A DNA stretch of 64,000 nucleotides from Chloroflexota bacterium (GTDB lineage Bacteria > Chloroflexota > Dehalococcoidia > FW602-bin16): assembly GCA_004297765.1 (NCBI GenBank), contig SCTZ01000073.1, positions 59,924-123,923 on the forward strand. The letters run 5' to 3'. This document shows positions 7,970-17,092 of the stretch, piece by piece. Within the stretch, counting starts at the first letter, position 1. Every line of letters starts with the position of its first letter. The notes beneath the pieces are model-generated. The model had not been told where the DNA came from and did not search any database. It saw only the letters and a program-made list of their open reading frames with translations. A program made the translations under genes and the position numbers.

Positions 7970-8179
7970 ATGCCATTATACGAATATCACTGCTCACAGT
8001 GCGGAGACAAGTTCGAGAAGCTCGTGCGGCTGGGCGCGCGCGACGGCGAGGTGACCTGCCCATCCTGTGGCAGCGCTCTGGTGGACCGTCTGGTCTCGCT
8101 GTTCGGACGAGTCGGAGGGGGCAAGGAGAGCACGGGCTTCGCCGCGTCCTCCAGCAACTGCGCGCCAACCGGTGGCTGA
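7970..8179 (+). CDS. FmdB family zinc ribbon protein
   Basis: The 69-residue protein begins MPLYEYHCSQCGDKFEKL, the hallmark start of FmdB-type zinc ribbons, with a second knuckle CPSCGS and a Gly/Ser-rich C-terminal tail. The four cysteines should bind one zinc ion. Members are often called regulatory after the FmdB of formamidase operons, but no such enzyme is nearby and the true role is open. It has a strong promoter and a GAGAGGTGAG ribosome site. A GCAAGCC/GGCTTGC hairpin follows at about 8192-8209. Confidence 0.85.
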   Translation: MPLYEYHCSQCGDKFEKLVRLGARDGEVTCPSCGSALVDRLVSLFGRVGGGKESTGFAASSSNCAPTGG

Positions 8180-8214
8180 GGGATCTAGACCGCAAGCCGT
8201 TGGCTTGCACAAAC

Positions 8215-8244
8215 TTGCCTCCTTGCCCCGAGTTGGGTTAGAAT
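8215..8244 (+). promoter_or_regulatory. Possible promoter for the YfhO-like gene
   Basis: TTGCCT (8215-8220) and TAGAAT (8239-8244) lie 18 bp apart in the 244-bp gap before the CDS at 8424. This is a moderate match only. The rest of the gap shows nothing else recognisable. Confidence 0.35.
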
Positions 8245-8423
8245 GCCAGTGACAAAGCCGTCCTACTAGCCGATCGGATCTGACTTTGCCTTCGGTCGAT
8301 CGACCTGTTGTCTGTCGCGTCCGGCAATGCGACGAGACGCCAATGGGCTAGCCCCGCATCGGCGTAGGTCAGACCGCTTCCCGGTCTCGCGGCGCCACCC
8401 TTATGGACTGGTGATCTGATCCT

Positions 8424-11400
8424 ATGCCCCATCCGACCCAAGCGGGGAACCTCGGTCCCGCGTTGGACTCAGAGGCGAGCAGCCCGACCGACGTCGCCAC
8501 GCCTCGGTCCAACAGCCAGTCAGAAGCGACGCACAGCGCCACCGCCATCGGCGGCCACCCTGTCGACCTGCTGGCGATGGCGTTTATTGTCGTCGTCACG
8601 CTGATCTACTTCTGGCGCTTCATCGATCCCTGGGCACAGAGTCCGATCATCTTTCCACCGGGCGACCTGACAGAGCAGTTCTATCCCTACCATCACTACG
8701 CCATCGCGGAGCTTTCCGACGGACGATTTCCCATCTGGTCACCATATGCCAACGCCGGTCAGCCGTTCATCGGCGATATCCAGACGGCCGTCTTCTATCC
8801 TCTCAATCTGCTGCTCGCCTATCTTCTCATGACGATCGGGCAGCCCAACCTGTCTTTTCAATCCTTCGAATGGCTCATCGTACTCCATTACATCGTGGCG
8901 GCTGCGGGTCTTTACGTCTTCGTGGGCCGGATAACCAACAACCGCATTGCGGGGCTCGTGTCCGCGATGGCATTCACCTTCGGTGGTTGGCTGACCAGCT
9001 ATCCACCCCAGCAGACGGCCATCATCCAGTCCATGGTCTGGCTACCATTCGCGCTGCTGTTCCTGCGTCAGGCCTTTTTCAGCAAGCGGAGGTTCTACTT
9101 ATTGCCCGCGGCGGGCAGTCTGTCTCTTTCGATCCTGGGAGGACATCCACAAACGTCCTCCTATCTCTTACTTGCCGCCGCGGCCTACGCGCTGTGGAAT
9201 CTGCTGAGGATGCGATCAACTGGCGTGCCAGGCTCCAAGCCAACCTGTGGGAACGGCTCAGCTGACATGCGCGCTGCCCCCAAGGATCAGCGCATACGAC
9301 TCGCCTCGGTCAGACGCTACGCCAACGCTCTGCGATGGATCGCCCCGCTTGGTCTCACTTTCGCCCTGCCAATGGTCCTGGCGGCCGAGCAACTGGCTCC
9401 GACGATCGAGCTGTGGCAGCTCTCGCGCCGGGCTACGAACGACTTCGCGTTCACACAAGCGGGTTTCCCTGCCTGGCAGTCCATTGGCTTGATCTTCCCC
9501 GCTCCCGTCAATGCCTATCCCATGTACGTCGGATTCTTCGCGCTTCTCCTAGCACTCGTCGCCGTGCTTCGAGTGTGGCAGCGCGACCTGCTGTTCTGGA
9601 CGCTGGTGACGATAGCCACGTATATCCTCTCCTTTGGCGGGCTAACACCGCTGTATGCTCTGGTCCGAACTATCGTTCCAGGCTACGGTCTCTTTCGCAA
9701 CCAGGAGCGAGTTATCTATCTCACCGGCTTCGCCATCGCGGTGCTAGCAGGCTACGGAGCCGCCTGGCTCCTCTCCTCGGGACCACGCACTCGACGAGGT
9801 CGTATTCTTCTGAGCCTATCTCCATGCGCTCTGCTGGCGGCCGGATTGGTCCTGACCACGCCAGAGACCCGGGCAGACCTCTTCTCGCTCGACATGCCAC
9901 TATCCAACGTCCTCAGACCTGCCGTCTATCTGCCTTTGGTGGTGGCAGGCGCGGCCGCGGTCCTGTACCTCGTCTCCAGCCTGCACACAGCCTCTCGTCC
10001 CCGTCTCCGGCGTGCCTCTTTTTTGATATCGGGCGCAGTCGCATTGCTACTGCCAATGCTGGCAGTCGCGGACAACTTTTCGGTCAACTGGAACAATCTC
10101 GTGTCAACCCAAGGCAACCGGTTGCCCCAGGTACCAACGCCTATCACACAGTTCCTGCGCCGAGAGATGACCGACGGACGTATCGACCACGATGGGTCGA
10201 TACCATTCACAGGCTACTACTATCGTCTGCCTTTTCTCAGATCCGACGCCCAACTCGAGAACCGCAACTTCCTGAACGCTCTCGACGAGTTGGGCTCATA
10301 TGCGGCGGCGCAACTGTTCAGCCAGCAATATCAGGTGACGCGAGACGACTCACCAGGGGACGATTTGTTGCTCGAGTGGGAGGGATTGCGGCTCTATCGC
10401 CTGCGCGACGTGCCAGGCCGAGTAAGTGTTATCTACCGACCGCAATCCGTGCCGGATGCCAGCGAACAGTTGCGCGTGATGCGAGCTCGGATAGCGCAGC
10501 GCGACTTCTACTTCGACCGGGACGCCGTGGTATCCGAGCTGGCAACAATAGCAGCGTTCTCCGGAGGAGGCTTTGCATCAACCAAAGCCGTTCTTGACCT
10601 GAAGCCCACCGAGTTGGTGGTCCAGGTGGACACCAGTGCGCCTGGGCTGCTTCTGTTGGCTGATAGCTACTACCCTGGCTGGCACGCATACCTGGATGGA
10701 CGGGAGGTGCCGATTCACCTCGCAAACTCCGCGGTCCGTGGCGTCGATTTGCCGGCGGGAGCGCATCTGGTGTCCTTCCGGTACGATCCCTTCTGGCTGC
10801 GCATCGGTTTGGCGATCTCCGCGATCGGTTTCGGCATCCTGCTAGTATTGGTCGCCCGCTCAGACGCGCTCGCTCGGTCGAGGCTATTCGATGGGCTTCC
10901 CGTGGCATTGCGCGCGACACTACGGACGGGACAATGGCTGGTTCTGGCGATCTTGCTGGGAGCCGCGCCGATCTACGTCAGCGGCTCCTACGCCCTCTCT
11001 CCACCAACAATTCCGGCCGCCCTGCACGACGCCGAAAGATGGGATGTGGCCAGGGCATGGGCCGGCAAGCAGTGCTCTGCCACTGTCGTGTCCACTGGTG
11101 CCGATCCGGACGGCGATCAGCTAACCGGGTCCGGATTCTACCCATCCTGGGACGCGATAGACGTGCAGACCGGCGCAGCCATCGACCACGTCTGCGTCCT
11201 GGCGAATCTGGGTGCCGACTCCTATCCGGTGCAACTGGAGCCACCGCCAGGCTGGCAGAAGGAGCACGATTTCTGGTCTGGAACCATCTGGGGCGCCCAG
11301 TACGTCCGACAGGAGTCGATTCTCACGCGGATCCCATTCCGGGAAGGAGGATCACTGGGCAGCACTGTGGAAGTTCTGGGTTTTGGCTGGCCGGGCGCGA

Positions 11401-11762
11401 GGCAATCGGAAGATGCGTTGCGAGTCAGCGCTACCTCATGGCCAGCGGCCGTGCAACTCTTCATGCGGGCGACTAAGACCACTCCCACCGACTACCGCGT
11501 CTTCGTTCAGCTTCTCGACGAACAGGCAAGGGCCGTGGCCGTCTCGGATCATCAGCCTGGAGATGGAGCCAGACCGACGTCTACCTGGAGCACCAATGAG
11601 ATCGTGGTCGATGAGCACCAGATCGCCCGACCGCGGGTCATCGGCTCCGGCAGCTACCAGCTCATCGCGGGAGTCTACGATGAAAAGGCCGGGTCGCGCC
11701 TGCGCGGACCCGATGGACAAGATCATGTCGTGCTCGCCCGTGTGCAATTCCAATCGCCCTAG
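8424..11762 (+). CDS. Large YfhO-like polytopic membrane protein
   Basis: The 1112-residue protein resembles the YfhO/GT-C-like family. After a soluble N-terminus, membrane segments start near residue 50 (LLAMAFIVVVTLIYFWRF), followed by the luminal-type acidic motif PPGDLTEQFYPYHHYAI. About a dozen hydrophobic helices continue to residue 560, and a last pair lies near 790-850. Large extracytoplasmic regions follow, including YYPGWHAYLDG, which is typical of YfhO C-termini. A 260-residue extension after the last helix resembles a beta-rich domain. The family is linked to lipid-carrier-dependent glycosylation of teichoic acids or cell-surface glycans, but the donor and acceptor here are unknown. 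It appears to be a single-gene unit. Confidence 0.8.
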   Translation: MPHPTQAGNLGPALDSEASSPTDVATPRSNSQSEATHSATAIGGHPVDLLAMAFIVVVTLIYFWRFIDPWAQSPIIFPPGDLTEQFYPYHHYAIAELSDGRFPIWSPYANAGQPFIGDIQTAVFYPLNLLLAYLLMTIGQPNLSFQSFEWLIVLHYIVAAAGLYVFVGRITNNRIAGLVSAMAFTFGGWLTSYPPQQTAIIQSMVWLPFALLFLRQAFFSKRRFYLLPAAGSLSLSILGGHPQTSSYLLLAAAAYALWNLLRMRSTGVPGSKPTCGNGSADMRAAPKDQRIRLASVRRYANALRWIAPLGLTFALPMVLAAEQLAPTIELWQLSRRATNDFAFTQAGFPAWQSIGLIFPAPVNAYPMYVGFFALLLALVAVLRVWQRDLLFWTLVTIATYILSFGGLTPLYALVRTIVPGYGLFRNQERVIYLTGFAIAVLAGYGAAWLLSSGPRTRRGRILLSLSPCALLAAGLVLTTPETRADLFSLDMPLSNVLRPAVYLPLVVAGAAAVLYLVSSLHTASRPRLRRASFLISGAVALLLPMLAVADNFSVNWNNLVSTQGNRLPQVPTPITQFLRREMTDGRIDHDGSIPFTGYYYRLPFLRSDAQLENRNFLNALDELGSYAAAQLFSQQYQVTRDDSPGDDLLLEWEGLRLYRLRDVPGRVSVIYRPQSVPDASEQLRVMRARIAQRDFYFDRDAVVSELATIAAFSGGGFASTKAVLDLKPTELVVQVDTSAPGLLLLADSYYPGWHAYLDGREVPIHLANSAVRGVDLPAGAHLVSFRYDPFWLRIGLAISAIGFGILLVLVARSDALARSRLFDGLPVALRATLRTGQWLVLAILLGAAPIYVSGSYALSPPTIPAALHDAERWDVARAWAGKQCSATVVSTGADPDGDQLTGSGFYPSWDAIDVQTGAAIDHVCVLANLGADSYPVQLEPPPGWQKEHDFWSGTIWGAQYVRQESILTRIPFREGGSLGSTVEVLGFGWPGARQSEDALRVSATSWPAAVQLFMRATKTTPTDYRVFVQLLDEQARAVAVSDHQPGDGARPTSTWSTNEIVVDEHQIARPRVIGSGSYQLIAGVYDEKAGSRLRGPDGQDHVVLARVQFQSP

Positions 11763-11785
11763 CCGGGGTCTGATGTAGCGCTCGG

Positions 11786-11815
11786 TTGTGGCAACCGTAG
11801 CCGCTCTGTTATAAT
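11786..11815 (+). promoter_or_regulatory. Promoter of the HIT hydrolase gene
   Basis: TTGTGG (11786-11791) and TATAAT (11810-11815) are separated by 18 bp, about 70 bp before the TTG start at 11887. Confidence 0.65.
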
Positions 11816-11886
11816 GGCTGACGTTCGACGACGGGCGACCTCGGGATGCGCGCAAGGTCCCCTTAATCTTCAGGGAGGCATGGGCT

Positions 11887-12375
11887 TTGGATACCCTGTG
11901 GACACCGTGGCGAATGGCGTACATCCTGGGCGACAAGCCGGAGGGTTGCGTGCTGTGCGACAAGCCACGCGACGACCGCGACCGAGACAACCTTCTCCTG
12001 CATCGGGGACGGCACTGCTACGTTATTATGAATCTCTTTCCCTACAACCCAGGGCACTTGCTGATCGCCCCATACAAACATACGGCTAGCTTCGAGCAAC
12101 TGGACCAGGAGACGATAGTCGAGGCGACCACTTTGCTCAGCGCCAGCATGGGCATCCTCAGAGCAGCCGTCAGCCCCCACGGCTTCAACGTCGGAATGAA
12201 TATTGGCAAGGTGGCCGGTGCAGGCATAGACGAGCACGTGCACATGCACATCGTGCCGCGCTGGGGAGGCGATACCAACTTCATGCCCGTCATCTCCGAC
12301 ACACGGGTCGTTCCGGAGGCCCTGGCGTCAACCTACGACCACCTGCTCCCCTTCTTCGAGAAGCTGGAGAGCTGA
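11887..12375 (+). CDS. HIT family nucleotide hydrolase/phosphorylase
   Basis: The 162-residue HIT protein acts on dinucleoside polyphosphates or nucleotidyl conjugates through a His nucleophile in the HVHMHIVPRW motif near residues 117-126. The N-terminal LWTPWRMAYI and a CVLC zinc-type knuckle are typical of the Ap4A-phosphorylase-like branch of the superfamily. The start is TTG with AGGGAGG upstream. It is a single gene behind its own promoter. The exact substrate cannot be read from sequence. Confidence 0.9.
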   Translation: MDTLWTPWRMAYILGDKPEGCVLCDKPRDDRDRDNLLLHRGRHCYVIMNLFPYNPGHLLIAPYKHTASFEQLDQETIVEATTLLSASMGILRAAVSPHGFNVGMNIGKVAGAGIDEHVHMHIVPRWGGDTNFMPVISDTRVVPEALASTYDHLLPFFEKLES

Positions 12376-12421
12376 GCCCGGAGTCCGCTCGTGGCCTCCG
12401 CTCCCGTGTTATCCGCAGTTT

Positions 12422-12546
12422 GTTCTGAGCGCCGCCCTCTTGTCATTCTGAGCGCCGCAGCGCGAAGAATCCGCGCCTTTTCGACCCCTTCTGCCGCACA
12501 AGGGGTACGGATTCTTCGGCGTGCGCGCCTCAGAATGACAAAGTAC
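12422..12546. repeat. MITE-like inverted repeat, family A (copy 2)
   Basis: TTGTCATTCTGAGCGCCGC and TGCGCGCCTCAGAATGACAA form the ends of an imperfect palindrome. The inner arms are GAAGAATCCGCGCC and GGTACGGATTCTTCGG. The right half, from GGTACGGATTCTTC to CAAAGTACC, is essentially identical to copy 4 at 45439-45546. A partial extra copy of the left end (TTCTGAGCGCCGCC) precedes it. Confidence 0.85.
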
Positions 12547-12747
12547 CGTTATGTGGAGATCCCATTGGACTCCCTGGCACAGGCCGATAGGATGTTCCCC
12601 TCCGACAACTCTCGCCACGCCCGAGAAAGCCGCGCTGCTCAGACAACACGCGTTCACGCAATCGCTCTCCCGGCCACTATGACTTTTGTCACATACACGG
12701 TTCCGAGCAACCCTGTACAATACGTAACTGTTGTCCACCATCGACCT

Positions 12748-12789
12748 GTGATGCGATCACGGCAGATGCATCACGTAACAAAGTTGTTA
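12748..12789 (+). promoter_or_regulatory. Cluster of three dyads in front of hcp
   Basis: Three short perfect dyads stand in line: GTGATGCGATCAC (12748-12760), GATGCATC (12765-12772) and TAACAAAGTTGTTA (12776-12789). The last lies next to the ribosome site. The first resembles a CRP/FNR-family half-site pair (GTGA/TCAC), as used by nitrosative-stress regulators of hcp such as HcpR. A possible -10, TACAAT, lies upstream at 12716-12721. Regulator identity is inference. Confidence 0.4.
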
Positions 12790-12805
12790 GGAGTATAGAC
12801 GATCT

Positions 12806-14470
12806 ATGGGTATGTTCTGCTATCAGTGCGAGCAGACAGTCAAGGGCACAGGATGCACGAGCACGGGTGTTTGCGGCAAGGACGCCACCACGGCAACGCT
12901 GCAAGACCTGCTGGTGCATGCCGCCAAAGGCATCTCCCACTACGCGCACCGCGCGCGAAAGCTCGGAGCACAGGATCACGCTATCGACGTCTTCGTCGTC
13001 GAAGCCCTGTTCTCCACAGGAACCAATGTCAACTTCGACTCCGAGCGCCTGCGGGTTCTACTTGTCCAAGCCGCGGAGCTCGAAGAAAGGGCCCGACAGC
13101 TCTACACGTCAGCCTGCAAGAGCGCTGGGACGACCCCGGCCAATGCCGAGAGCTGGATTAGTTGGGGGCCTGCCGCCGACATCGATGAGCTGGTTCGCCA
13201 GGGCGAGAAGGTCTCGATCCAGGAGCGCGCTAAGGCACTTGGCGACGACCTGACTGGTCTTCAGGAGTTGCTGACCGGCGGGCTCAAGGGTGTCGCGGCG
13301 TACGCCCATCATGCCATGGTGCTGGGCGTCGAAGACGAGGCGGTCTACGCGGCCATCCACGAAGGGATGGACTTCCTCGCCAACCCTCAGCCGACCACCG
13401 AGGAGCTTCTGAGCCGCTGTCTGCGCGTCGGCGAGCTAAATCTCACGGTCATGGGGATGCTGGACAAGGCCAACACTGGCACATACGGACATCCCACGCC
13501 AACGCCCGTGCGCATCAACCCGGTCAAGGGCAAGGCCATCCTCGTCTCGGGACACGAGTTACGTGATCTGGAGGAGCTGCTCAAGCAGACCGAGGGCAAG
13601 GGCATCAACGTCTACACGCATGGCGAGATGCTTCCGGCCCACGGCTATCCTCAGTTGAAGGCCTACCGGCACCTGGTCGGCAACTACGGGGGCGCGTGGC
13701 AGGATCAGGGCAGAGAGTTCGACGCCTTCCCGGGCGCGATCCTGATGACCACGAACTGCATTCAGCGACCACGAGAAACCTACAAGGCGCGCATCTTCAC
13801 CTCGGGACTGGTTGCCTGGCCGGGAGTAACGCACATCTCCAACCGCGATTTCGCTCCCGTGATCGAGTCCGCCCTGGCAATGCCGGGATTTGAGGAAGAC
13901 GGTCCGGACAACACCATCCTGGTCGGGTTCGGACACCAGGCCGTCCTGGGCGTGGCCGACAAAGTCATCGAGGCCGTAAAGAGCGGAGCGATCCGGCACT
14001 TCTTCCTGATCGGCGGCTGTGACGGTGCCAAGAGCGGGCGCAACTATTACACCGAGTTTGCCCAGTCCGTGCCCCAGGACTCCGTTATTCTGACACTCGC
14101 CTGTGGCAAGTATCGCTTCAACAAGCTGGAGTTCGGCAACATCGGCGGCATCCCGCGCCTGCTAGACATCGGTCAGTGCAACGATGCCTACTCCGCCATC
14201 CAGATCGCGGCAGCCCTGGCCAACGCATTCGGCTGTGGCGTCAACGACCTGCCGCTGTCGCTGGTCCTGTCCTGGTACGAGCAAAAGGCGGTGTCGATTC
14301 TGTTGACCCTGCTACATCTGGGGATCAAGAACATTCGTCTCGGGCCTAGCCTGCCGGCCTGTGTCACGCCGGCGGTGCTGGACGTGCTGGTCAAGAACTA
14401 CAACATCGCACCCATCGGCACGCCAGAGGGCGACCTCAAGGCCATCCTCGCTGCACCAGTTGCCAGATAA
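12806..14470 (+). CDS. hcp: Hybrid-cluster protein (hydroxylamine/NO reductase)
   Basis: The 554-residue Hcp carries one cubane and one hybrid 4Fe-2O-2S cluster and acts in the cytoplasm on hydroxylamine or nitric oxide. The N-terminal cysteines MFCYQCEQT and CTSTGVCGK fit the class with closely spaced cluster ligands. Hybrid-cluster ligands can be seen in YTHGEMLPAHGYP, TTNCIQRP, GGCDGAKSGRNYYTEFA, ACGKYRFN and the C-terminal GTPEGDLKAI region. The start was set by TAGGAG 12 bases upstream; a second ATG two codons later is also possible. It is monocistronic with a dyad-rich promoter, suggesting control by nitrosative or redox stress. Confidence 0.96.
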   Translation: MGMFCYQCEQTVKGTGCTSTGVCGKDATTATLQDLLVHAAKGISHYAHRARKLGAQDHAIDVFVVEALFSTGTNVNFDSERLRVLLVQAAELEERARQLYTSACKSAGTTPANAESWISWGPAADIDELVRQGEKVSIQERAKALGDDLTGLQELLTGGLKGVAAYAHHAMVLGVEDEAVYAAIHEGMDFLANPQPTTEELLSRCLRVGELNLTVMGMLDKANTGTYGHPTPTPVRINPVKGKAILVSGHELRDLEELLKQTEGKGINVYTHGEMLPAHGYPQLKAYRHLVGNYGGAWQDQGREFDAFPGAILMTTNCIQRPRETYKARIFTSGLVAWPGVTHISNRDFAPVIESALAMPGFEEDGPDNTILVGFGHQAVLGVADKVIEAVKSGAIRHFFLIGGCDGAKSGRNYYTEFAQSVPQDSVILTLACGKYRFNKLEFGNIGGIPRLLDIGQCNDAYSAIQIAAALANAFGCGVNDLPLSLVLSWYEQKAVSILLTLLHLGIKNIRLGPSLPACVTPAVLDVLVKNYNIAPIGTPEGDLKAILAAPVAR

Positions 14471-14477
14471 TTGTGAG

Positions 14478-14505
14478 TATGGGGCGACCGTCCGGTCGCC
14501 CCATA
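14478..14505. terminator. Strong hairpin after hcp
   Basis: Two 13-bp perfect arms (TATGGGGCGACCG and its complement) flank a 2-base loop, eight bases after the hcp stop. No T-run follows, so it is either a factor-assisted stop or an mRNA-stabilising hairpin. Confidence 0.55.
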
Positions 14506-14560
14506 TGGATCAAGCAATCCACTGGTGGTCAGGCCCCGTCCGGGGCTGAAGCCACCGGAC

Positions 14561-14633
14561 TGACTCAACGAAGCCCGCTGAAGCGGGCTGGGTCCTCTAG
14601 TGTCAGCCCGCTTGAGCGGGCTTCGTTGAGTCA
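14561..14633. repeat. AAGCCCGCT/AGCGGGCTT inverted repeat, family C (copy 1)
   Basis: Two perfect 19-bp arms (TGACTCAACGAAGCCCGCT and its complement) enclose a shorter AAGCGGGCT/CAGCCCGCTT pair. A related element is at 52249-52309. The flanks hold further short hairpins: GGCCCCGTCCGGGGC before it, and CGCGCT...GGCGCGCG after it. The whole 14471-14780 gap contains hairpins and no gene. Confidence 0.8.
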
Positions 14634-14780
14634 GCGCGCTCGCTTTAGCGGCGCGCGGGGCGTCAGATCGGCATAGCGATCGTCGGTCTAGCTTGATGCA
14701 TGTGGATCGACCGTCCGCCCGAGCGCTCAACCATTAGTCGAACCGCCGCAGTCCGAGGGGCAGCCTCTGTCCGAGGATCC

Positions 14781-16346
14781 CTAGCGAACTACAGGCAAGA
14801 GCGGAGTACCACCGTAACGCTGCGGTATTGGCGCCGGAGGCATCGTGTCCTCCGGCGCCAGCCGGATATCGGCCAGGACCCCAACCCGCATTCCCTGTTC
14901 AATCAAGCGGCGAGCCTCTCGATATAGAGCATGGGCCGGACTACTACTGCCGCGCTGGACCTCGACAGCCCGGGAGGGCCAGATCAGCAACACATCGGGC
15001 TCCGCGAGGTCTTTCTCCACCAGATGCCCCTCATGGTCGCGCAGCCAGCGAACCACGCTCTTATACTCCGCGTACTGGTTCTTCGGACGCCCCAGCATAT
15101 CGAGCAGACCGTAGGATCCCCCATCTCGCAGATTGTCTCTCCAACCGAAGAAGAAGATCCCTGTCGCTCCACCCTCGATAGCCCGCTCCACGAAGCTGCT
15201 GATCTCCTCCCCCGTAGCCTTGCCATCCTTGGTATTGAACTCCGTGACCCAGACGGGCTTGTCCCAGAAGCGCGACAGCATGTCCGCGTTAAGTGACATG
15301 TAGTACTGATCATGCAGACGCTCCGGGTAGATGTCGAAGCCGACGACGTCGGCGGACCGATAGATGTCCGTCGGCGAGACGCCGGTGTAGGGCTGCTCAC
15401 CCCACCACCACCAGGTCATCTCCGCAACCAGCACCATGTGGCCCGGGTCCGCCTCTCGCGCAATACCGTTCAGATAGTCGACGAACTCGGTCAGGTTCTG
15501 GTAGGTGAACTGCCGCCAGTCCGCCCACCGCACGGCGTGGGGATCCCAGATGGCGTCGCTCACCGGCGGCATCCGCTCGGGCTGAACAATATCAAAAGAG
15601 GAATACATCATCGTCCAGGCGTCGTTGAGCGCCTCGATGGAGCCATAGCGATCTCGCAACCACTGGCGAAATCGCTTTATCGTGTAGGGGTTGTAGTCGC
15701 CCAACTCCCCCTGGCTATAATGCGGCTCGTTCAGAACCTGATAGGCGAGCACGGCCGGGTGATTCCGGATGTGCTCCACGGTTACTCGAACGTAGTCGCC
15801 AAACGCCTGACGATAGCCCGGATGGTTGATGCTGGGAAAGTCGCCCAGCATAGGCTTGCCATCCCAGCGAGTCACCCGCCAGCCACGATTCCCAAGCCAG
15901 AACCAGGGCGGTGTATTGTAGTCCATGGTCGCGTGCGACAAAACAGGCACGACCTTGAGCCCGTACGCCTGGGCCTGGTCAAGAAAACGATCGAGGACAG
16001 AGAAATCGTAGAAGCCCTCCCAGTAGGGCTCGACATCCCTCCATCCCAGATCTATCCGCACCGTGTTGAGCCCCATCTCCACCATTCGGGACAAATCACT
16101 AGCCCAACTGCTCTGGTGTCGGGTGAAGTGATACGTCACACCGATCGGCATAAACGGCTTGCCGTTCACCTGGAGGATAGGTCTCGCCCCTCCGGTGCGA
16201 ACCGTGGTGGTAGAAGGCACAGCTTGCGCATTGTGCATAAGGGCGGGAGCCGGAAGAGACAGGGGAGGCGTTCCCGGGAAAGGGAGCACAGCGTTGCCCA
16301 GAAGCATCAGCCCAACGGCCATCCGATACAGGCGCCCAGTTGCCAT
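14781..16346 (-). CDS. Secreted GH42/GH5-like glycoside hydrolase
   Basis: The 521-residue protein starts MATGRLYRMAVGLMLLGNAV, a signal peptide, followed by a TIM-barrel glycosidase of clan A type. The proposed acid/base Glu is in YQVLNEPHYS (about residue 207) and the nucleophile Glu in VWVTEFNTK (about residue 369). The barrel start MGLNTVRIDLGWRDVEP and the helix RFRQWLRDRYGSIEALNDAW are typical of family 42 beta-galactosidase-like enzymes. The ATG was chosen for the signal peptide; an in-frame ATG 26 codons upstream would disrupt it. The substrate is not determined. The protein is extracellular or envelope-bound. Confidence 0.85.
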   Translation of the reverse strand: MATGRLYRMAVGLMLLGNAVLPFPGTPPLSLPAPALMHNAQAVPSTTTVRTGGARPILQVNGKPFMPIGVTYHFTRHQSSWASDLSRMVEMGLNTVRIDLGWRDVEPYWEGFYDFSVLDRFLDQAQAYGLKVVPVLSHATMDYNTPPWFWLGNRGWRVTRWDGKPMLGDFPSINHPGYRQAFGDYVRVTVEHIRNHPAVLAYQVLNEPHYSQGELGDYNPYTIKRFRQWLRDRYGSIEALNDAWTMMYSSFDIVQPERMPPVSDAIWDPHAVRWADWRQFTYQNLTEFVDYLNGIAREADPGHMVLVAEMTWWWWGEQPYTGVSPTDIYRSADVVGFDIYPERLHDQYYMSLNADMLSRFWDKPVWVTEFNTKDGKATGEEISSFVERAIEGGATGIFFFGWRDNLRDGGSYGLLDMLGRPKNQYAEYKSVVRWLRDHEGHLVEKDLAEPDVLLIWPSRAVEVQRGSSSPAHALYREARRLIEQGMRVGVLADIRLAPEDTMPPAPIPQRYGGTPLLPVVR

Positions 16347-16424
16347 TTCCACACCCCACACATCAGCCGGTCGTTCTGGCAACACCGCCAGGGCTCTAAA
16401 CTCTGGAGACGCGCAGCTAGCCAA

Positions 16425-16877
16425 TGAAGCTCGGAAGACGCTGGGCTATCGTGCGGACACGACCGGCACATACAGCATGGTCCGGCAGCCGCTCCGATCG
16501 AGCCACTCAGAATGCGAGTAGCTTCGGGCAATCAAGGCACCCAGGACTGGGAACGATTATCCGATCCTGATGATCGACGAAGCCAGGTAGGGACGCCAAG
16601 TAGGGGGACATGGCGTTCGCTCCCCTTTAGTCCTGTGAAGAAGCAATGATCAATCGGATACCAGGTTGGACAACCGTTCTCTGCCTACTCTCTAATGGTA
16701 AGAGAAAAATCAGACCCTTGTCCACAGTACTTTTGGTTATGTAAGACGCTTCATTTCCGGCAAGCCAATAAAGACGTTGAGCTCGCAGTCTAACGCCATC
16801 TTCCTTCTCAAGGTAGCTGTCATGGCCTGCCGCAGAACGGCCATCCGAGCCGGCGCCTTGCGCAGCGTCGCGTACTG
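16425..16877. other. Gap with no convincing gene
   Basis: About 450 bp lie between the glycosidase and the tRNA-Leu promoter. Short open frames exist on the minus strand (for example 16737-16949), but they show no ribosome site, domain or protein-like composition that I trust. Confidence 0.5.
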
Positions 16878-16906
16878 TTGTCTGGGTGCTGTAGCTATGA
16901 TACAAT
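16878..16906 (+). promoter_or_regulatory. tRNA-Leu promoter
   Basis: TTGTCT (16878-16883) and TACAAT (16901-16906) are separated by 17 bp. The predicted start lies about 7 bases before the mature tRNA 5' end at 16920. Confidence 0.75.
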
Positions 16907-16919
16907 TATAGCGCCAATC

Positions 16920-17004
16920 GGGGGAGTGTCGGAATTGGCAGACGAGCATGACTTAGGATCATGTGCCGCAAGGCGTGCGGGTTCAAGTCCCGCCTTCCCC
17001 ACCA
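16920..17004 (+). tRNA. tRNA-Leu (anticodon UAG)
   Basis: The 85-nt class II tRNA has acceptor arm GGGGGAG paired with CTTCCCC, a long variable arm, T-arm GCGGGTTCAAGTCCCGC, discriminator A and encoded CCA. The anticodon loop ACTTAGGA places TAG at 16954-16956, reading CUA/CUG leucine codons. Its 3' half, from the anticodon to two bases beyond CCA, is repeated at 25959-26011. Confidence 0.96.
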
Positions 17005-17006
17005 GC
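16954..17006 (+). repeat. attL: direct repeat within tRNA-Leu
   Basis: The left copy of the 53-bp direct repeat starts at the first anticodon base and ends two bases beyond CCA. It keeps the tRNA gene functional. Confidence 0.85.
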
Positions 17007-17092
17007 CAAATCCCTTGAGAGATCAGGGGATTTCGTCTTTCTGACCGCCTTGTCCGCCGCAGAAATGCCGCTTGCCTGCTGCCGCACATCCC

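Noticed and set aside
16737..16949. 70-codon minus-strand open frame overlapping the tRNA promoter
   Set aside because: It overlaps the tRNA-Leu promoter and 5' part, and lacks a ribosome site and recognisable domain.
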